Below are positions 12,667-23,665 of a DNA stretch of 64,000 nucleotides, piece by piece. Both the position numbers and the translations under genes were made by a program. This DNA comes from Hyperoplus lanceolatus (taxonomy: Eukaryota > Chordata > Actinopteri > Uranoscopiformes > Ammodytidae): NCBI GenBank assembly GCA_026929865.2, contig CM049410.1, positions 17,994,501 through 18,058,500 on the forward strand. Reading direction: 5' to 3'. Position 1 is the stretch's first letter; every line of letters begins with the position of its first letter. A model generated the notes under the pieces. It saw only the letters and a list, made by a program, of their open reading frames with translations. It did not search any database and was not told the origin of the DNA.

Positions 12667-13278
12667 AGGCCTATTCAACTAGCGGCCCGTGGGCTGAATA
12701 CGGCCCCTTTTTTTTCTGGCCCGCAAGAGGTTGCCTGAAGAAGAAAAAAAATAAAAATGTTTAAGGAAAATTGTTGTCAGCAAATCTGGTTCGCGTGTGT
12801 AATACACGGTGTAATATGATAAATAAAATTAATGCAGTAAATCAGTTTTACACATGCCTATGAGGCTGGTTTATGAAGCTGCATGAGTGTCTCAGGATTA
12901 GCCTTACAACATATGAGCCAAACTATGCTGAAATACCAAAATCAAGGCAGTGCAATTTCTCTCACTGACTGAAACAGGCTCAAACTGTCTCATGTGTACA
13001 GTAGTTCTGTTTTGTGATGATTCCAACAACATTGTTGAATCGAATGTGTCCAAAATATGTAAGAACAACAATTGTTATAATGATGCGATTAAAAGTGAAG
13101 AAGAAAGGAATGCGTCTGACAAGTTTATTCCATTTAGCAGGACTATATCTATTGAGTTAACACTACCTTAAGTATGATTTATGTGTAGCGATTAATTGAC
13201 ATTATATGTTTTACTGTATGTGTGGCCCATGAACCCCCAGCGTTTTTCCTTTTCAGCCAACTTGTTAAGGAACCCTGG
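12667..13278. mobile_element. hAT-type element with 8-bp duplication TGTAAAGC
   Basis: An exact 8-bp direct repeat, TGTAAAGC, borders the element at 12659-12666 and 13279-13286, which is diagnostic of the hAT superfamily. The ends are short imperfect inverted repeats (AGGCCTATTCAACTAG at the left, and AGGGTTCCTTAACAAG read inwards from the right). The interior has a 73-codon frame at 12950-13171 that I do not recognise and treat as chance or as a worn remnant. At 612 bp it is far too short to be autonomous. Confidence 0.8.
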
Positions 13279-13286
13279 TGTAAAGC

Positions 13287-14146
13287 ATGTGTGGGATGTG
13301 CGTGTGTGTGTATATTACATGGCAACTACTCCAGGCAGTATGATAAACCCTTAACTCTGTTCACCATTGTGTTTGTCAAGGTTTCACTCTGACGTCTGGG
13401 GTCCTGTGAGTGGGTCACATGAAAGCCTGCATTCAATAACAGCAAAATAGCATGAAGGTCAGATTTGATTTAAGGAAGGGTTTTCCCTTTGTGGAACAAT
13501 TCACAGTTGTATCCAATATGGATGTTTTCAGAAAGCATCTCTTTGAATTTCAATAAAGTTACTTTGTGGTTGTCAGCTTGTCACTCATCAAAACATAACT
13601 GGGCAGGTACAGTATAAGCCTTCACATAAATGAGAAAGAGGTAGACACTTAACGGTGGCAGTTTCATAAACCCACCAACATAAAAGCTAATGAGTAGACT
13701 ACTATTTATAGAGACGTCAACAATCAACTGCAGTTATTGCTGCCTTTCTCTGTCCTCTCTGCTTCTTGTTTTGTCTTTCCATCTGTCTTGTCTGCAACAC
13801 ATGGAGACTAGATTTTAGTTCAACATGTGATACAATATAGATATGTTTATTTATTCATATTCATAATACACAAAATAATTTTTTTGTATTGTTAAAAAGA
13901 TATAAACTGGGTCCACAACTCTAAATTGCTGCCCTCATCTTCAAATTATTTAGCGATTCAAATGCATGCATATTGTGCTCATTTTCTCTTGAAATTATTA
14001 CATTTATTTTACTACTTGTTTTTTAAAAGCCTCCTGTGGACAGGTGTTGTAAACTAGCATTTATGCTAACACACTGTAAACAATGCATCTGGTTCGTCCA
14101 ATGACATTGTCATGTCCATGTCCAAATAAAATCTACTATACTATAC
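13287..14146. other. Unassigned AT-rich sequence
   Basis: No coding region or bounded repeat was recognised. The frames present are short and unlike known proteins. Confidence 0.45.
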
Positions 14147-14150
14147 TTAA

Positions 14151-15060
14151 AGCCACTACGAGTAACATGGCACGTTGGCGTCCCCTTTGGACAAAAGCGG
14201 TAGTATTTTTACGACGCCCGCTGTCGCAAAGCTGTTTTCTAGCTCGTGCCAGGCGCACGAGTGTGAACTAAGAAGGGAGCAATATAGTGCATGTCCGTGT
14301 GCTGAAAGTGTGAGGACTCTTTTCGGCTCTGTGAGAGTGGTTTTGACACTGCATCAACTAATGCCAGTCACTGCCACTCACACCTGATTGCAATGAGTTG
14401 ATGCAGCAGTGTCACCTAACTACTCTCTCTCTCACGGAGCTGAAAGATTACGTGTCCGACTCCTCACAGAAAGCGAATGAACGAGAGACGGCAGTTAGTA
14501 TGGATCACGATGAGGTAATGTGTTTATGTTGTTGTAAATAATGACTATTTCAGATAATGGTTATCTGATGATGGTGAAGCAAAGCAAACTTTGTGTTAGT
14601 ACCAACCACTCATTCATTTAGGAGTAAACACTGCAGTCTAGTTTCCCTCTCGTGAAATTGTATACAAGTTGCTTGGCAACGCCCTGGTCCCGCCCGTAGC
14701 CTATATCACTCTACCTTTTAGCTTTTCTTCATTGCATTTTTTCTTTGATGGTTCAGCCCCATTATCAGTCATTATGATGACAAATAACTGTCTCAAACAA
14801 AGCTCCCGCTCCCCTTCCCTCACCTGGAGGGATAGGCTTCTCAATTCACATTGCTGCGCCACACTGAAATCTGCGACCAATACGGATATGTGACCATAGA
14901 GCCTGCACGAGCGAACCGAAAATCGGACTGGGTGTGCGACCAGACCAAAAGCAGTAATAAAAACTATTTAAAAACGTTGTTAGCTGTTAAAGGTAATTTA
15001 TGATTATCAGAGGAAACATGAAGCTGTTTAAAAGATATTTAAATGTTACTCGTAGCCGCT
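14151..15060. mobile_element. TTAA-flanked MITE, copy 1
   Basis: Terminal inverted repeats of about 18 bp (AGCCACTACGAGTAACAT at the left, AGCGGCTACGAGTAACAT read inwards from the right) are bordered on both sides by TTAA (14147-14150 and 15061-15064). TTAA target duplication is the mark of piggyBac and Kolobok transposons. Transposase is absent: the frames at 14083-14271, 14175-14387 and 14669-14893 have no family resemblance and cross the element ends or differ from copy 2. A second copy lies at 20475-21370, with several indels between the two. Confidence 0.8.
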
Positions 15061-15064
15061 TTAA

Positions 15065-15657
15065 GGGTTGTCATACCTCTGTTTTGGATGAAACATGAAT
15101 GTTGCATGGAGTGTGTTTACTGGAAAAAAATATTTCTAGTCCAGGGGGGAAAACTGTTTTTACGGTACAGCGGTCATAGGGAGATGATTTAAGTGCATAC
15201 AAATACATAAGACTGCCGACCACATCATCACCACCTGTCCCCGGCATAGACCACCTTCAGAGGAGGGCCTCTTCCAAGTGGGACCTGAGACGAGGGAGTG
15301 GCTACACGACACGACGATAGACATATGAAGACGATACACGAAAGAGAGAGACATAAGCCGGGGTGTTTGCATCTTATAAGCTGGTGTCGTGTGTCAAATC
15401 AATTTGTATAACACAGTATCACGAATAGCAATTTGCCTCAAGGGGCTTTACAATCTGTACAATTGACTTTAAAGGAACCAAAAACAACAACAACAACAAC
15501 TGAGGAAGAGCAGCAAAATAGACATGCAATAAATGCAACAGTAGAAAACAGATAAACGATGACAAAATGATTACATGCAGATAGTAAAAGATATTTTCTG
15601 GATGCTGCCAAAGGTAGGAGCTTTCTAAGTGAGAAAAAGTAAACTGCTCCTATTGAA
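15065..15657. other. Unassigned sequence with short CAA repeat
   Basis: A (CAA)n run lies at about 15483-15500. No gene or element terminus was recognised. Confidence 0.4.
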
Positions 15658-16636
15658 CAGGGGCCTATTGCATGAAATGGAATTAAGATATCCAGGATGA
15701 TTGATAAAGCCAGCCTTGACAAAGTCTAGCCTGGGCATTTTGGATTAGTCAGTTGCATAAACGCCAATCCAGGATCAAAAGAGGCTGCTTTGTCAAGCCA
15801 GGTGTAAGTAATTCTGTTGAGTGCCAGCCCACAGCTTTCAGAAGTAGACCCAGAGATCGAACACAGATTTACTGATGTAAAAATGGAAAAGACGGCCCAT
15901 TTTCCCACAATGCCTTGCTACTAGTTTAAACCGTAGGTGAGGGGGCAGTTCATTTCATACAGAAGATGTAGGTTGCATTCCGAATAAAATACTTTCTACT
16001 ATATAGTATGTAGAAAAAAGATTTATGATGTCCCGATTCTTGTGGCTAGATTTGGGATGGTTAGAAGTACCCGGATGTCCTACTTCATGCGGCCAAGATT
16101 GTTAGTGTTGAAAACTGCATCCTATTTGGGCGATTCTGACCCACAATCTGGTGCACATGTGAAGTGACGTCACATTGTCGAAGCCTCCACACGAAAACAA
16201 ACAGGGATGCGACGGATATAAAAGCAAGAGGCAAGATCAAGGCGCTATGTTATGATGAAATAAGAGAGTAAAGTATGTCCCAAAAGTATGCCTACTGCAT
16301 CCTAACTAGACTCTTTTTATCGTTGGATGTAGTATGTGGAATAGAAAAAAGAAAGAGAATGCGATTCGGAACGCAACCGTATTCTCTGCCAACTGAATTT
16401 GATGTCCCTGCAGTGATAAAATAGTTGACAGTGAGTGAGCAGTCTGAAGGTGCATCTAAAAAACAGAATATCATGGAAAGTCCATTCAAAAAGTGAAACT
16501 TTCATAGATTCATTACACAAAGTGAAATGTGTGAGGCCTTTTTTTTGGATGATTGATTGATCATGGAATAAAAAATCCAGTATCTCAAAATATTAGAATA
16601 TTACATACAACCAATCAGAAAAAGGAATACTACCCA

Positions 16637-17713
16637 GGGGGCAAAGTGATTTTATGGACATGGAGCGGTGTAAAAGGTTGTTCACCAAAAATGACATCTA
16701 GGACCTTCCACGATCACAACCTGGGTGGACAACCTGGTCAACTAGCTGCTGGAAAGATACAGCGGGCCGACATAGCAAATCAGAACCACTGTTTAAGTGA
16801 ATGGGGGTGAATGGGGATGGCCTAATGGGGAATTTTTTAAACTTATAGATATCATTATGAAACTTTGCCAGTTGATTACTGACATTAAAACAAAAACTTT
16901 TTGTATTACAGTATTTTACAAAATGTTTAAATAAATATGAAAAATCATCAATATCTTACTAATGATGCCAACATTTGCATATCTGCAAAGCCCCAACATC
17001 TAGATGTTGGAAGAAAACAAAGTCAATTTGTTTTTAAATTTTGCAAACAAAACAAGTGTCCAACTGCCTGAAGCCTTTCCTAATCACAGTTCAAATTTGA
17101 TCAATAACCCATAGAAAATAAATTTTTTACAGTTACATTTCATGTGCCATGGACCAAAAGTCTCCTTTTGGAGTCTCCAGCTGGTATTTTAGGAATCGGC
17201 AAACTTTCCCTTGGAAAAAAATGTGTAAAAAATGTATTTTCTATGGGTTATTGATCAAATTTTAACTGTGCTTAGGAAAAGCTTCAGGCAGTTGGACACT
17301 TGTTTTGTTTTCAAAATTTAAAAACAAATTGACTCTGCTTTTGTCCAACATCTAGATTTTGGGGCTTTGCAGATATGCAAAGTTAAGCATCATTAGTAAG
17401 ATATTGATGATTTTTCATATTTATTCAAACTTTTTGGAAAATACTGTAATACAAAAAGTTGTTGTCAGTAATCAACTTGCAAAGTTTCATAATGATATCT
17501 ATAAGTTTAAAAAAATCCCTATTAGCCCACCCCCATTCGCTTAAACCGTGGCTCCGATTGATTGACTATCGGCCCGCTGTAGCTTTCCAGCAGCTAGTTG
17601 ACCAGGTTGTCCACCCAGGTTGGGATCCTGGAAGGTCCTGGATATCATTTCTGGTGAACAACCTTTTACAACGCTCCATGTCTGTTTTTCGAAAAAAAGG
17701 GGTTTTGCCCCCC
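16637..17713. mobile_element. 1.1-kb palindromic foldback element
   Basis: Two inverted arms of about 490 bp (16637-17131 and 17223-17713) face each other across a 91-bp spacer. The outermost bases are GGGGGCAAA at the left and TTTTGCCCCC at the right. The arms match over nearly their full length, including the block GTGTCCAACTGCCTGAAGC at the left and its complement at the right, with scattered substitutions. No ORF with family resemblance is present and no convincing target duplication was found. I call it a foldback-type non-autonomous element; an inverted duplication of host DNA is the alternative. Confidence 0.7.
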
Positions 17714-18154
17714 AAATGTTGACCTTCTGAAAAGTATGTTTATTCTAGATTAATTTCACTTCATGTGTAATGAATCTAGAATATATTTAAATTTCACTTT
17801 TTGAATTAAATTACAGAAAAAAGGAAATTTTCATTGATATTTGAATTTTGTTTTAGATAAACCTCAATATAGTTATAAGTACAAAGTGAATTTCTTTGAC
17901 CCACATCATCTGCCATCGATAATCAATTGTAGGGGAAGGTGGGGTGATTTGTGCAACTTTTTACTCAAAGTGATTTTAAAGTGAGGCCTTGACAGTTATG
18001 TCTCCAACTCAAATATGTACATATATTTCAGGATGTTGTGCATCCCTGGCAATAAAAACTTTGGATCTGGAATAAACTGTTTAAGAAATATAGCTTTCGG
18101 AAAAAAAGTTGTCTTGTCGCACAAATCACCCCACGTAGTGGGGTGATTTGTGCG

Positions 18155-18337
18155 TCATTGTGTCACAATGACAAAGTCACCATCATCATCTTTCTGGCCA
18201 TCTGAACTCTCATCAGTGGTGTCGTTAAGTGGAATTGAGATGTCACTCTCTCCTGAGCTACTGTAGACTATCACTTTCTTTTGGTGACCAGCGTATACAG
18301 CCATGCCACTGGCACAACTCTCAGAAATGTACTTTGC
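18155..18337 (-). pseudogene. Acidic C-terminal relic, possibly of a pogo-like transposase
   Basis: The minus-strand frame ends in a Ser/Asp/Glu-rich tail (SSSGESDISIPL, then TTDESSDGQKDDDGDF) before a stop close to an internal copy of the terminal motif. Such acidic tails are common at the C-terminus of pogo/Tigger-type transposases, and the TA-flanked element around it agrees. The catalytic DDE domain and the CENP-B-like DNA-binding domain are gone. Upstream of residue 15 of the frame that starts at 18379, the apparent protein is only the antisense of the inserted LINE tail and is not real. Family assignment is an inference from context. Confidence 0.4.
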
Positions 18338-18650
18338 ACTAGTTGCTCCGTGCTTGTGGAACCAACTGCCACCTGACAAATGTGATTCCCCTACATTTCT
18401 GCCTTTAAATCAAGGCTCAAAACCCATATGTACACCCTGGTGTTTCCTCCCCATTAACCTCTGCACTACTTACTTACCTCTGCACTACTATCTGTGTTTA
18501 TGTGGATGTATGGGCTTTACGTCTTTTATTTTGGTTATTGTTATTTTACCTTCATTGTTTACCTACTGAATGCACTATGTACAGCACTTTGGACAGTGCA
18601 AACTGTCATAAATGTGCTTTTATAAATACATTTTACTTACTTACTTACTT
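18338..18650 (+). mobile_element. L2-like LINE 3' end with (TTAC)n tail
   Basis: The plus strand reads LWNQLPP, then after a shift FKSRLKTHMYT, the hallmark C-terminus of L2/CR1-type reverse transcriptase ORFs (LWNxLP followed by FKxxLKTHL). It is followed by a short 3' UTR with the AAACTGTCATAAATGTGC stretch and a (TTAC)n microsatellite at 18633-18648. The piece is severely 5'-truncated. It lies inside the pogo-like composite and is shared by both copies, so it was inserted before the composite multiplied. A second copy of this tail is at about 52117-52430. Confidence 0.75.
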
Positions 18651-19489
18651 ATAACTCACCCAGGCCCTTGCGCACAAATCACCCCATCCCCAGAATTTTG
18701 GATAATAGGCATGATGCAGCAATTTAGGGTTGACATTGTGCTAACTATATAGACTCAAAGTGTAGCATACCAAAGCACTAAAACATGTGTCAAATGTTTT
18801 CAAACGTGTCTATAATTGTTCAGACACAATAATCAAAAAACCTTGATCATGGAAATTTTACTTTGAAAGGCAAAACACAGTTTTTTGAGCTTAAATGTGC
18901 TTATATCTTATTCCTTGTGTCTCCCTTCTTTACAGGATGAGTCAAATGGATGGCTCTTCTTAAATATGTGGTCACATTTCCAATTTCTTCCACGGTTTTC
19001 TAGAAACAAGGGGTTTTGCAACTTCCAAAATGCACAAATCACCCCACCTTCCCCTATATGTATAGCCTGCAATATGAACAGACTATCACATACATTATCA
19101 TAATTTATATAATTTCATCTTAATCTAATTAAATTAATTATAAATGGTTCAGGTTAAATAAATAAAAAAATAAGAACTATTTAACTAAATGACAATGCAG
19201 TCTTTTATGTGGTAGGCCTTCTTTACATGCTAATGAAAATGAAGCAGTACACAGAAGATCATGGAATAATCATGGCTAACGCAAGCCAGGATAACCGAAA
19301 TATCCTAGGTTAATCCCGTATCTCAGTTTTATGCAACAGGCCCCAGGACGACTGCGACAAAACTATATTGGTGATAATATACAGTAGCTGCTAATTAGTT
19401 CAGGGCTAATTAATCCCTCTTCCCAAACACAAAACGGCGTTCATGAATAGACTGAAAAATAAACAAAACTGCAATTATCCGGCTAAGAG

Positions 19490-19690
19490 AGATGATTTTA
19501 TTTTATTTTTTTAAAGATTTGTTTTTGTCATTTTATGCTTTATTGATAGTGCAGAGAGACAGAGGTGAAATGGGGCAGAGAGGGGAGTGACATACAGAGA
19601 ACGACCGCGGGCGGGAATCGAACCCGGGTCTGCTGCTGGGCCCGGCCCGAGGGGGGGGGACACACCCTACCAACTAAGCTAAAGGCGCCC
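19490..19690 (-). mobile_element. tRNA-derived SINE
   Basis: Read on the minus strand, the element starts GGGCGCCTTTAGCTTAGTTGG, with a tRNA-like A box (TAGCTTAGTTGG, about 19670-19682) and a B box (GGTTCGATTCC, 19614-19624) at suitable spacing for RNA polymerase III. An unrelated body and an A-rich tail towards 19490-19520 follow. A G-run of the minus-strand complement (19651-19659) disrupts the tRNA fold between the boxes, so it is not a working tRNA gene. AAGAGATTTTA beside the 5' end and AAGAGAGATGATTTTA beside the tail could be an imperfect target duplication. Confidence 0.8.
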
Positions 19691-19919
19691 AAGAGATTTT
19701 AGTGAAATGAAACAGAGTTAATCGTATAAAGCGGAAAAGACAGACAGCAGTTTGTTCAAAATATTAATAAAAATAAACAACTTAAAGCTTAGATATAAAT
19801 ATTACAATATGTGTTGTACGCTCATTTACATGCAGAACTCTGAACTCGTGTATCTCATATCTTTTACAACTGTGACAAATCTTTGCCATCATGTGAAATG
19901 TGTATTTATGGTAACTGTA

Positions 19920-19920
<1 letters not shown>

Positions 19921-19968
<48 letters not shown>

Positions 19969-19978
19969 CAGAGAGAGA
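19921..19978. repeat. GA microsatellite
   Basis: About 50 bases of (GA)n, interrupted by GACA units near 19961-19972. It makes spurious Arg-Glu and Ser-Leu frames on the two strands. Confidence 0.95.
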
Positions 19979-20474
19979 AAGACACACACAAAGCCTGCAG
20001 GATCATCTCTGAGCTGATAACACAGGAAATCCTTGTAAGACTCTTTTAAGCTTACATGCACTGTAAATAATTGCTGTAAATTTACAGCAGGATTTCAACA
20101 GCATTTACCTGTTATTTATAAAAACAGCATTTAACTGTTAAAATAAAAGGCAGTCTGTTAAATTACAGTCCTTTGCTGTTATTTTACGGACCGGTAATGT
20201 TTTTCAAAAATACTGAACTTTCCTGTTAATTTACCATCAAACTTGGAAGGGACAACTTGACATGAGCTGCCTGCACATGTGAAGCTTATACAGTTTTCTT
20301 CATTAATCCTCATCCATCCACATCTTAACTAATAAGTGCTGTTTACTGTATATCCTCTGGTTAAGTTTACTTAAAGTTGAGTTATATCTACTTGGAAATG
20401 GAAATTGCAGTTAACGTAATTAAACCAAGTTAGTCTTACTTAACTGAAGAGTTGTGTTTACTCAGTAGAATTAA

Positions 20475-21370
20475 AGCCACTACGAGTAACATGGCACGTT
20501 GGCGTCCCCTTTGGACAAAAGCGGTAGTATTTTTACGACGCCCGCTGTCGCAAAGCTGTTTTCTAGCGCGTGCCAGGCGCGTGAGTGTGACCTGAGAAGG
20601 GAGCAATATAGCGCATGTCCGTGTGTTGAAAGTGTGAGGACTCTTTTCGGCTCCGTGAGAGTGGTTTTGACACTGCATGAACTAATGCCAGTCACTGCCA
20701 CACGCACCTGATTGCAATGAGTTGATGCAGGTTCACCTAACTACTCTCTCTCTCTCACGGAGCTGAAAAATTACGTGTCCTCACAGAAAGCAAATGAACG
20801 AGAGACGGCAGTTAGTATGGATCACGATGAAGTAATGTGTTTATGTTGTTGTAAATAATTACTATTTCAGATAATGGTTATCTGATGATGGTGAAGCAAA
20901 GCAAACTTTGTGTTAGTACCAACCGCTCATTAATTTAGGAGTAAACACTGCAGTCTAGTTTCGCTCTCGTGAAATTGTATACCCTCGTCCCCCCGTAGCC
21001 TATATCACTCTCCCTTTTAGCTTTTCTTCATTGCATTTTCTTTTTTTTCTTTGATGGTTCAGCCCCATTATCAGCCTATCAGTCATTATGACGACAAATA
21101 ACTGTATCAAACAAGGCTCCCGCTCCCCTTCCCTCACCTGGAGGGATAGGCTTCTCAATTCACGTTGCTGCGCCACACTGAAATCTGCGACCAATACGGA
21201 TATGTGACCATAGAGCTTGCACGAGCGAACCGAAAATCGGTAGTAATAAAAACTATTTAAAAACGTCTTTCTTTGCACTGATGGTCTCGTTTGCTTTTAA
21301 AGGTAATTTATGATTAACAGAGGAAACATGAGGCTGTTTAAAAGATATTTAAATGTTACTCGTAGCCGCT
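20475..21370. mobile_element. TTAA-flanked MITE, copy 2
   Basis: Same element as 14151-15060 with the same inverted termini and TTAA on both sides (20471-20474 and 21371-21374). It is 896 bp long against 910 bp in copy 1. Differences include loss of a stretch after TTGTATAC near 20980, a missing piece near 21240 and several small indels, so the copies separated some time ago. It is nested inside the CACTA-like element. Confidence 0.8.
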
Positions 21371-21447
21371 TTAAGGAAACGGATTGCCTTAGATAAATCA
21401 AGTAAGCACAACAAAGTGTATTGTAGAGACGCCCCCTTTCCCACAAT

Positions 21448-21850
21448 GACTTGCACTGGACTAAACGTTTGTTATGTTGCTATGTGCACCCTCAGTAAAG
21501 GGGATGTTTCATTCCATTACCTCACTATGCATTTTGTTTAAATAAAATATTTCTGTGTGAACTAACTTTTATTTTTGGTTATAACAAACGGTTTGTGGAA
21601 ATCTTAAACAAGATCCCTAGTTCAACTCAGGAGACAATTTATAATTGAAATGAATCATTCCATTGAACTTAATATATTGTAAAAAGTGTCTTGAAGTAAC
21701 AAACAGAAGCTGCTCTCTGTGTTTAGCATTTGAACAAATAGGGGACATAGTAAATTTACATATGGAATGAAACAGATCTGCCCAATGAAATATAACATCC
21801 CCTTCGCTCACGGTGCAAACAACATAACAAACATTTAGTCCAGGTTCATC
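21448..21850. repeat. Inverted repeat pair within CACTA-like element
   Basis: The stretch 21453-21513 (containing GGACTAAACGTTTGTTATGT) is matched in inverse by 21787-21844 (containing ACATAACAAACATTTAGTCC), leaving a loop of about 270 bases. It may be the ends of a further small nested element, or a structure belonging to the host element. Confidence 0.6.
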
Positions 21851-21856
21851 CCTTTT

Positions 21857-22095
21857 TTCATTAACAGTATAATCCTGTCAATTTTAGTGACAGTCAAATA
21901 ATGTTAATTTAACAGTAAGAAAATGGAAACCCTGCTGCCAGTTGATTACTGTTTTTACTGAAAAAAACAGGTTCATACAGTTTTCTTCATTAACAGCATA
22001 ATCCTGTCAATTTTATTGACAGTCATATAATGTTAATTTAACAGTAAGAAAATGGCAACCCTGCTGCCAATTGATTAATGTTTTTTTACAGGGAA
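21857..22095. repeat. Tandem duplication of ~128 bp near element end
   Basis: Two head-to-tail copies both contain TTCATTAACAG, then ATAATCCTGTCAATTTTA, then AACAGTAAGAAAATGG. They differ at a few positions. Confidence 0.8.
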
Positions 22096-22110
22096 ATTTC
22101 TTACAGTGTG

Positions 22111-23295
22111 GTGCTATCAGAGCAACAGTCATCAGCAAAGTTCATGGTCATGGTACATTAAAATGTTAACTTCTTCCTCTAAATATGGTAAGAATTTTCT
22201 CTTTGTTCTGTGTGAGCGGTGCGAAGAGGAGCTATTTTTTTTTCAAAAGTATTGCGTAAAGAACGGGAAGTGTTGATTATCAATGCAAAGAATGAGGAAT
22301 GAAAAGAATTGTAGTGAAAAAAGTAAAAGCCATTTACGTCACGCTTGGATCATACATGCAGGAAAGAAAAGAATATACTGTATTCAAGTAAAAGAGAATA
22401 TCCATAGTGGAATCTTCTTTGAAGCCAATGCTTTTAACCCAAACATAATTCTCTTTCATTTCCAGCTTGGTAGCTTTAAAGCTGCAATAATCAATATATT
22501 TTTTTTTTTAAAGTGTCGCCCGGAGACAAATTATTTTCAGCTTTTTACCTCTTTCAGCCAATTCATTTAGGCTAAAAGACCGGTTTGGATAAGCTTTCCC
22601 ACAGTGGCATGCAACTACTTTCAGTGTAAAATCCCCTTTAGACGACATGCTTGGCACCAAACGGCAAACAAACAAAGTTTGAGACTATGGCTGGTGAACA
22701 AAGAGGAGCAGCTAAAGAACCAGATATTTCCCTCAGGAGTCAGTGTGGGGGGGGGGGGGTGGATAACAAAAATAAAAGCAAAAGAAAAGAGTGAGTATTG
22801 GATTTACATTGTCAGGTTGCCAGCAACACAACTCTAAATGAATAATACTATTCTCCATTGCCCCTGGATGTGTGTAAACAGCAGCAACCCTGCTTCTTAT
22901 TACAATATATTAGTAAATTGCTGGCCCAGAAATTGTATACGTAACTGGCTGTATTATGTTTGTATGCAGCGCTTTTGCTGTTTTTGAGGAAAGGGGGTTA
23001 ATTTTTGAGGTTAACTACTACATTTAACTAGTGCCCCAAAATCAAGGGGACTTGCTCGAAGTCTGGGTCCTGTCTGTAGTTACATTTAGGGTAAACATAT
23101 TTCAGTGAATGTAAAAAAAAATAATTGAAGTCACTGAGGACTTTTCCTTTATCAAAGTATAACCAAGTGCCAAGAGAGGGCATAATAATTATAATAATCT
23201 AGAGGTCACTTTGAGCAAAAAAGTATATTTTTAACATTTTACTGATACTTTCAGCAAATTGCAGATCCATTAAATTACATAGTATCATTATGTTA
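22111..23295. other. Unassigned AT-rich sequence
   Basis: No gene recognised. A G-run lies at 22747-22760 and a T-run at 22499-22509. Frames up to 95 codons (22283-22570) have no family resemblance. Confidence 0.4.
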
Positions 23296-23665
23296 TCTTC
23301 AGTGCCCCCGACTCCTGGAACAACTTACAGCAACAAATTAAACTAAATACCTTCATATCCTTTAATCAATTTAAACAAACTATCTTAAATCTGCCATACT
23401 CTACCTGTAACTGTTTTAATTAGGCTATATTGTACTTACACCCATTTCATTTTAATTGCTGCCACTCTTCACCACTATGTAAATGTTTCAATTGTTTTTT
23501 TTCTCTCTTCACCTGTTGTTGTGTATTTGATGTATTTGCATTGAATATTGTGTATGTATTGTTGTTTTTCCTTGGAATTTATTTACTCGACATCATTGTA
23601 AATGAGGGTCACCCCTCAATTGGTCTCTCGAGGATAAATAAAAGTTAAATGAAATGAAAAATGAA
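23296..23665 (+). mobile_element. LINE 3' end fragment (same family as 44395-45550)
   Basis: From CTTCAGTGCCCCCGACTCCT onwards this matches 45189-45550 almost base for base, including the SAPDSWNNLQQ coding tail, the stop, and the 3' UTR ending in AAATGAAATGAAAAATGAAA. It is a 370-bp, strongly 5'-truncated insertion. ATGTTA occurs just before and just after it and may be the target duplication. Confidence 0.85.

Larger units (their letters stand above)
17932..19054. mobile_element. TA-flanked pogo-like composite element, copy 1
   Basis: Perfect inverted termini (GGGGAAGGTGGGGTGATTTG and its complement) are bordered by TA (17930-17931 and 19055-19056), as for Tc1/mariner/pogo elements. The 14-bp core GGGGTGATTTGTGC occurs five times: 17941-17954 (+), 18119-18132 (-), 18140-18153 (+), 18672-18685 (-) and 19032-19045 (-). 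The second and third form a 16-bp-arm hairpin with a 5-base loop. The interior carries a transposase C-terminal relic on the minus strand and a LINE 3' end on the plus strand. The second copy at 51711-52834 is almost identical and carries the same LINE piece, so the composite itself was mobilised. Confidence 0.85.
15661..19343. mobile_element. GGGCC-ended TIR element with CAG duplication, hosting two insertions
   Basis: The left end GGGCCTATTGCATGAAA and the right end read inwards, GGGCCTGTTGCATAAAA, are inverted copies. Each is bordered by CAG (15658-15660 and 19344-19346), a 3-bp target duplication. The ends resemble those of the element at 53117-59088, which has the same CAG duplication. 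Three-base duplications fit the PIF/Harbinger group, but I cannot confirm that from the ends alone. The body contains a 1.1-kb palindrome (16637-17713) and a pogo-like composite (17932-19054), so much of its length is later insertions. No Harbinger transposase or Myb-like frame was seen. Confidence 0.65.
20059..22108. mobile_element. CACTA-like (EnSpm-type) non-autonomous element hosting a MITE
   Basis: The left end CACTGTAAATAATTGCTGTA and the right end read inwards, CACTGTAAGAAATTTCCCTG, are inverted repeats of the CACTG type, bordered by TG on both sides (20057-20058 and 22109-22110). The left subterminal region has many CTGTTA/TTTACAG units. Near the right end, a 120-130-bp block is tandemly duplicated (about 21857-21984 and 21985-22095). 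A TTAA-flanked MITE (20475-21370) sits inside. No transposase was seen. Superfamily is inferred from the termini only. Confidence 0.6.

Noticed and set aside
14083-14893. Short frames of 62-74 codons as a small gene, with similar ones at 20436-20711
   Set aside because: They lie in a TTAA-flanked MITE, are not kept between the two copies and have no resemblance to a protein family.
18303-18569. 88-codon plus-strand frame and its 52122-52349 counterpart as genes
   Set aside because: They read through the frameshifted 3' end and UTR of an L2-like LINE.
19612-19690. Possible tRNA gene on the minus strand
   Set aside because: A and B boxes are present, but the region between them cannot fold as a tRNA, and an unrelated body with an A-rich tail follows, so it is a tRNA-derived SINE.
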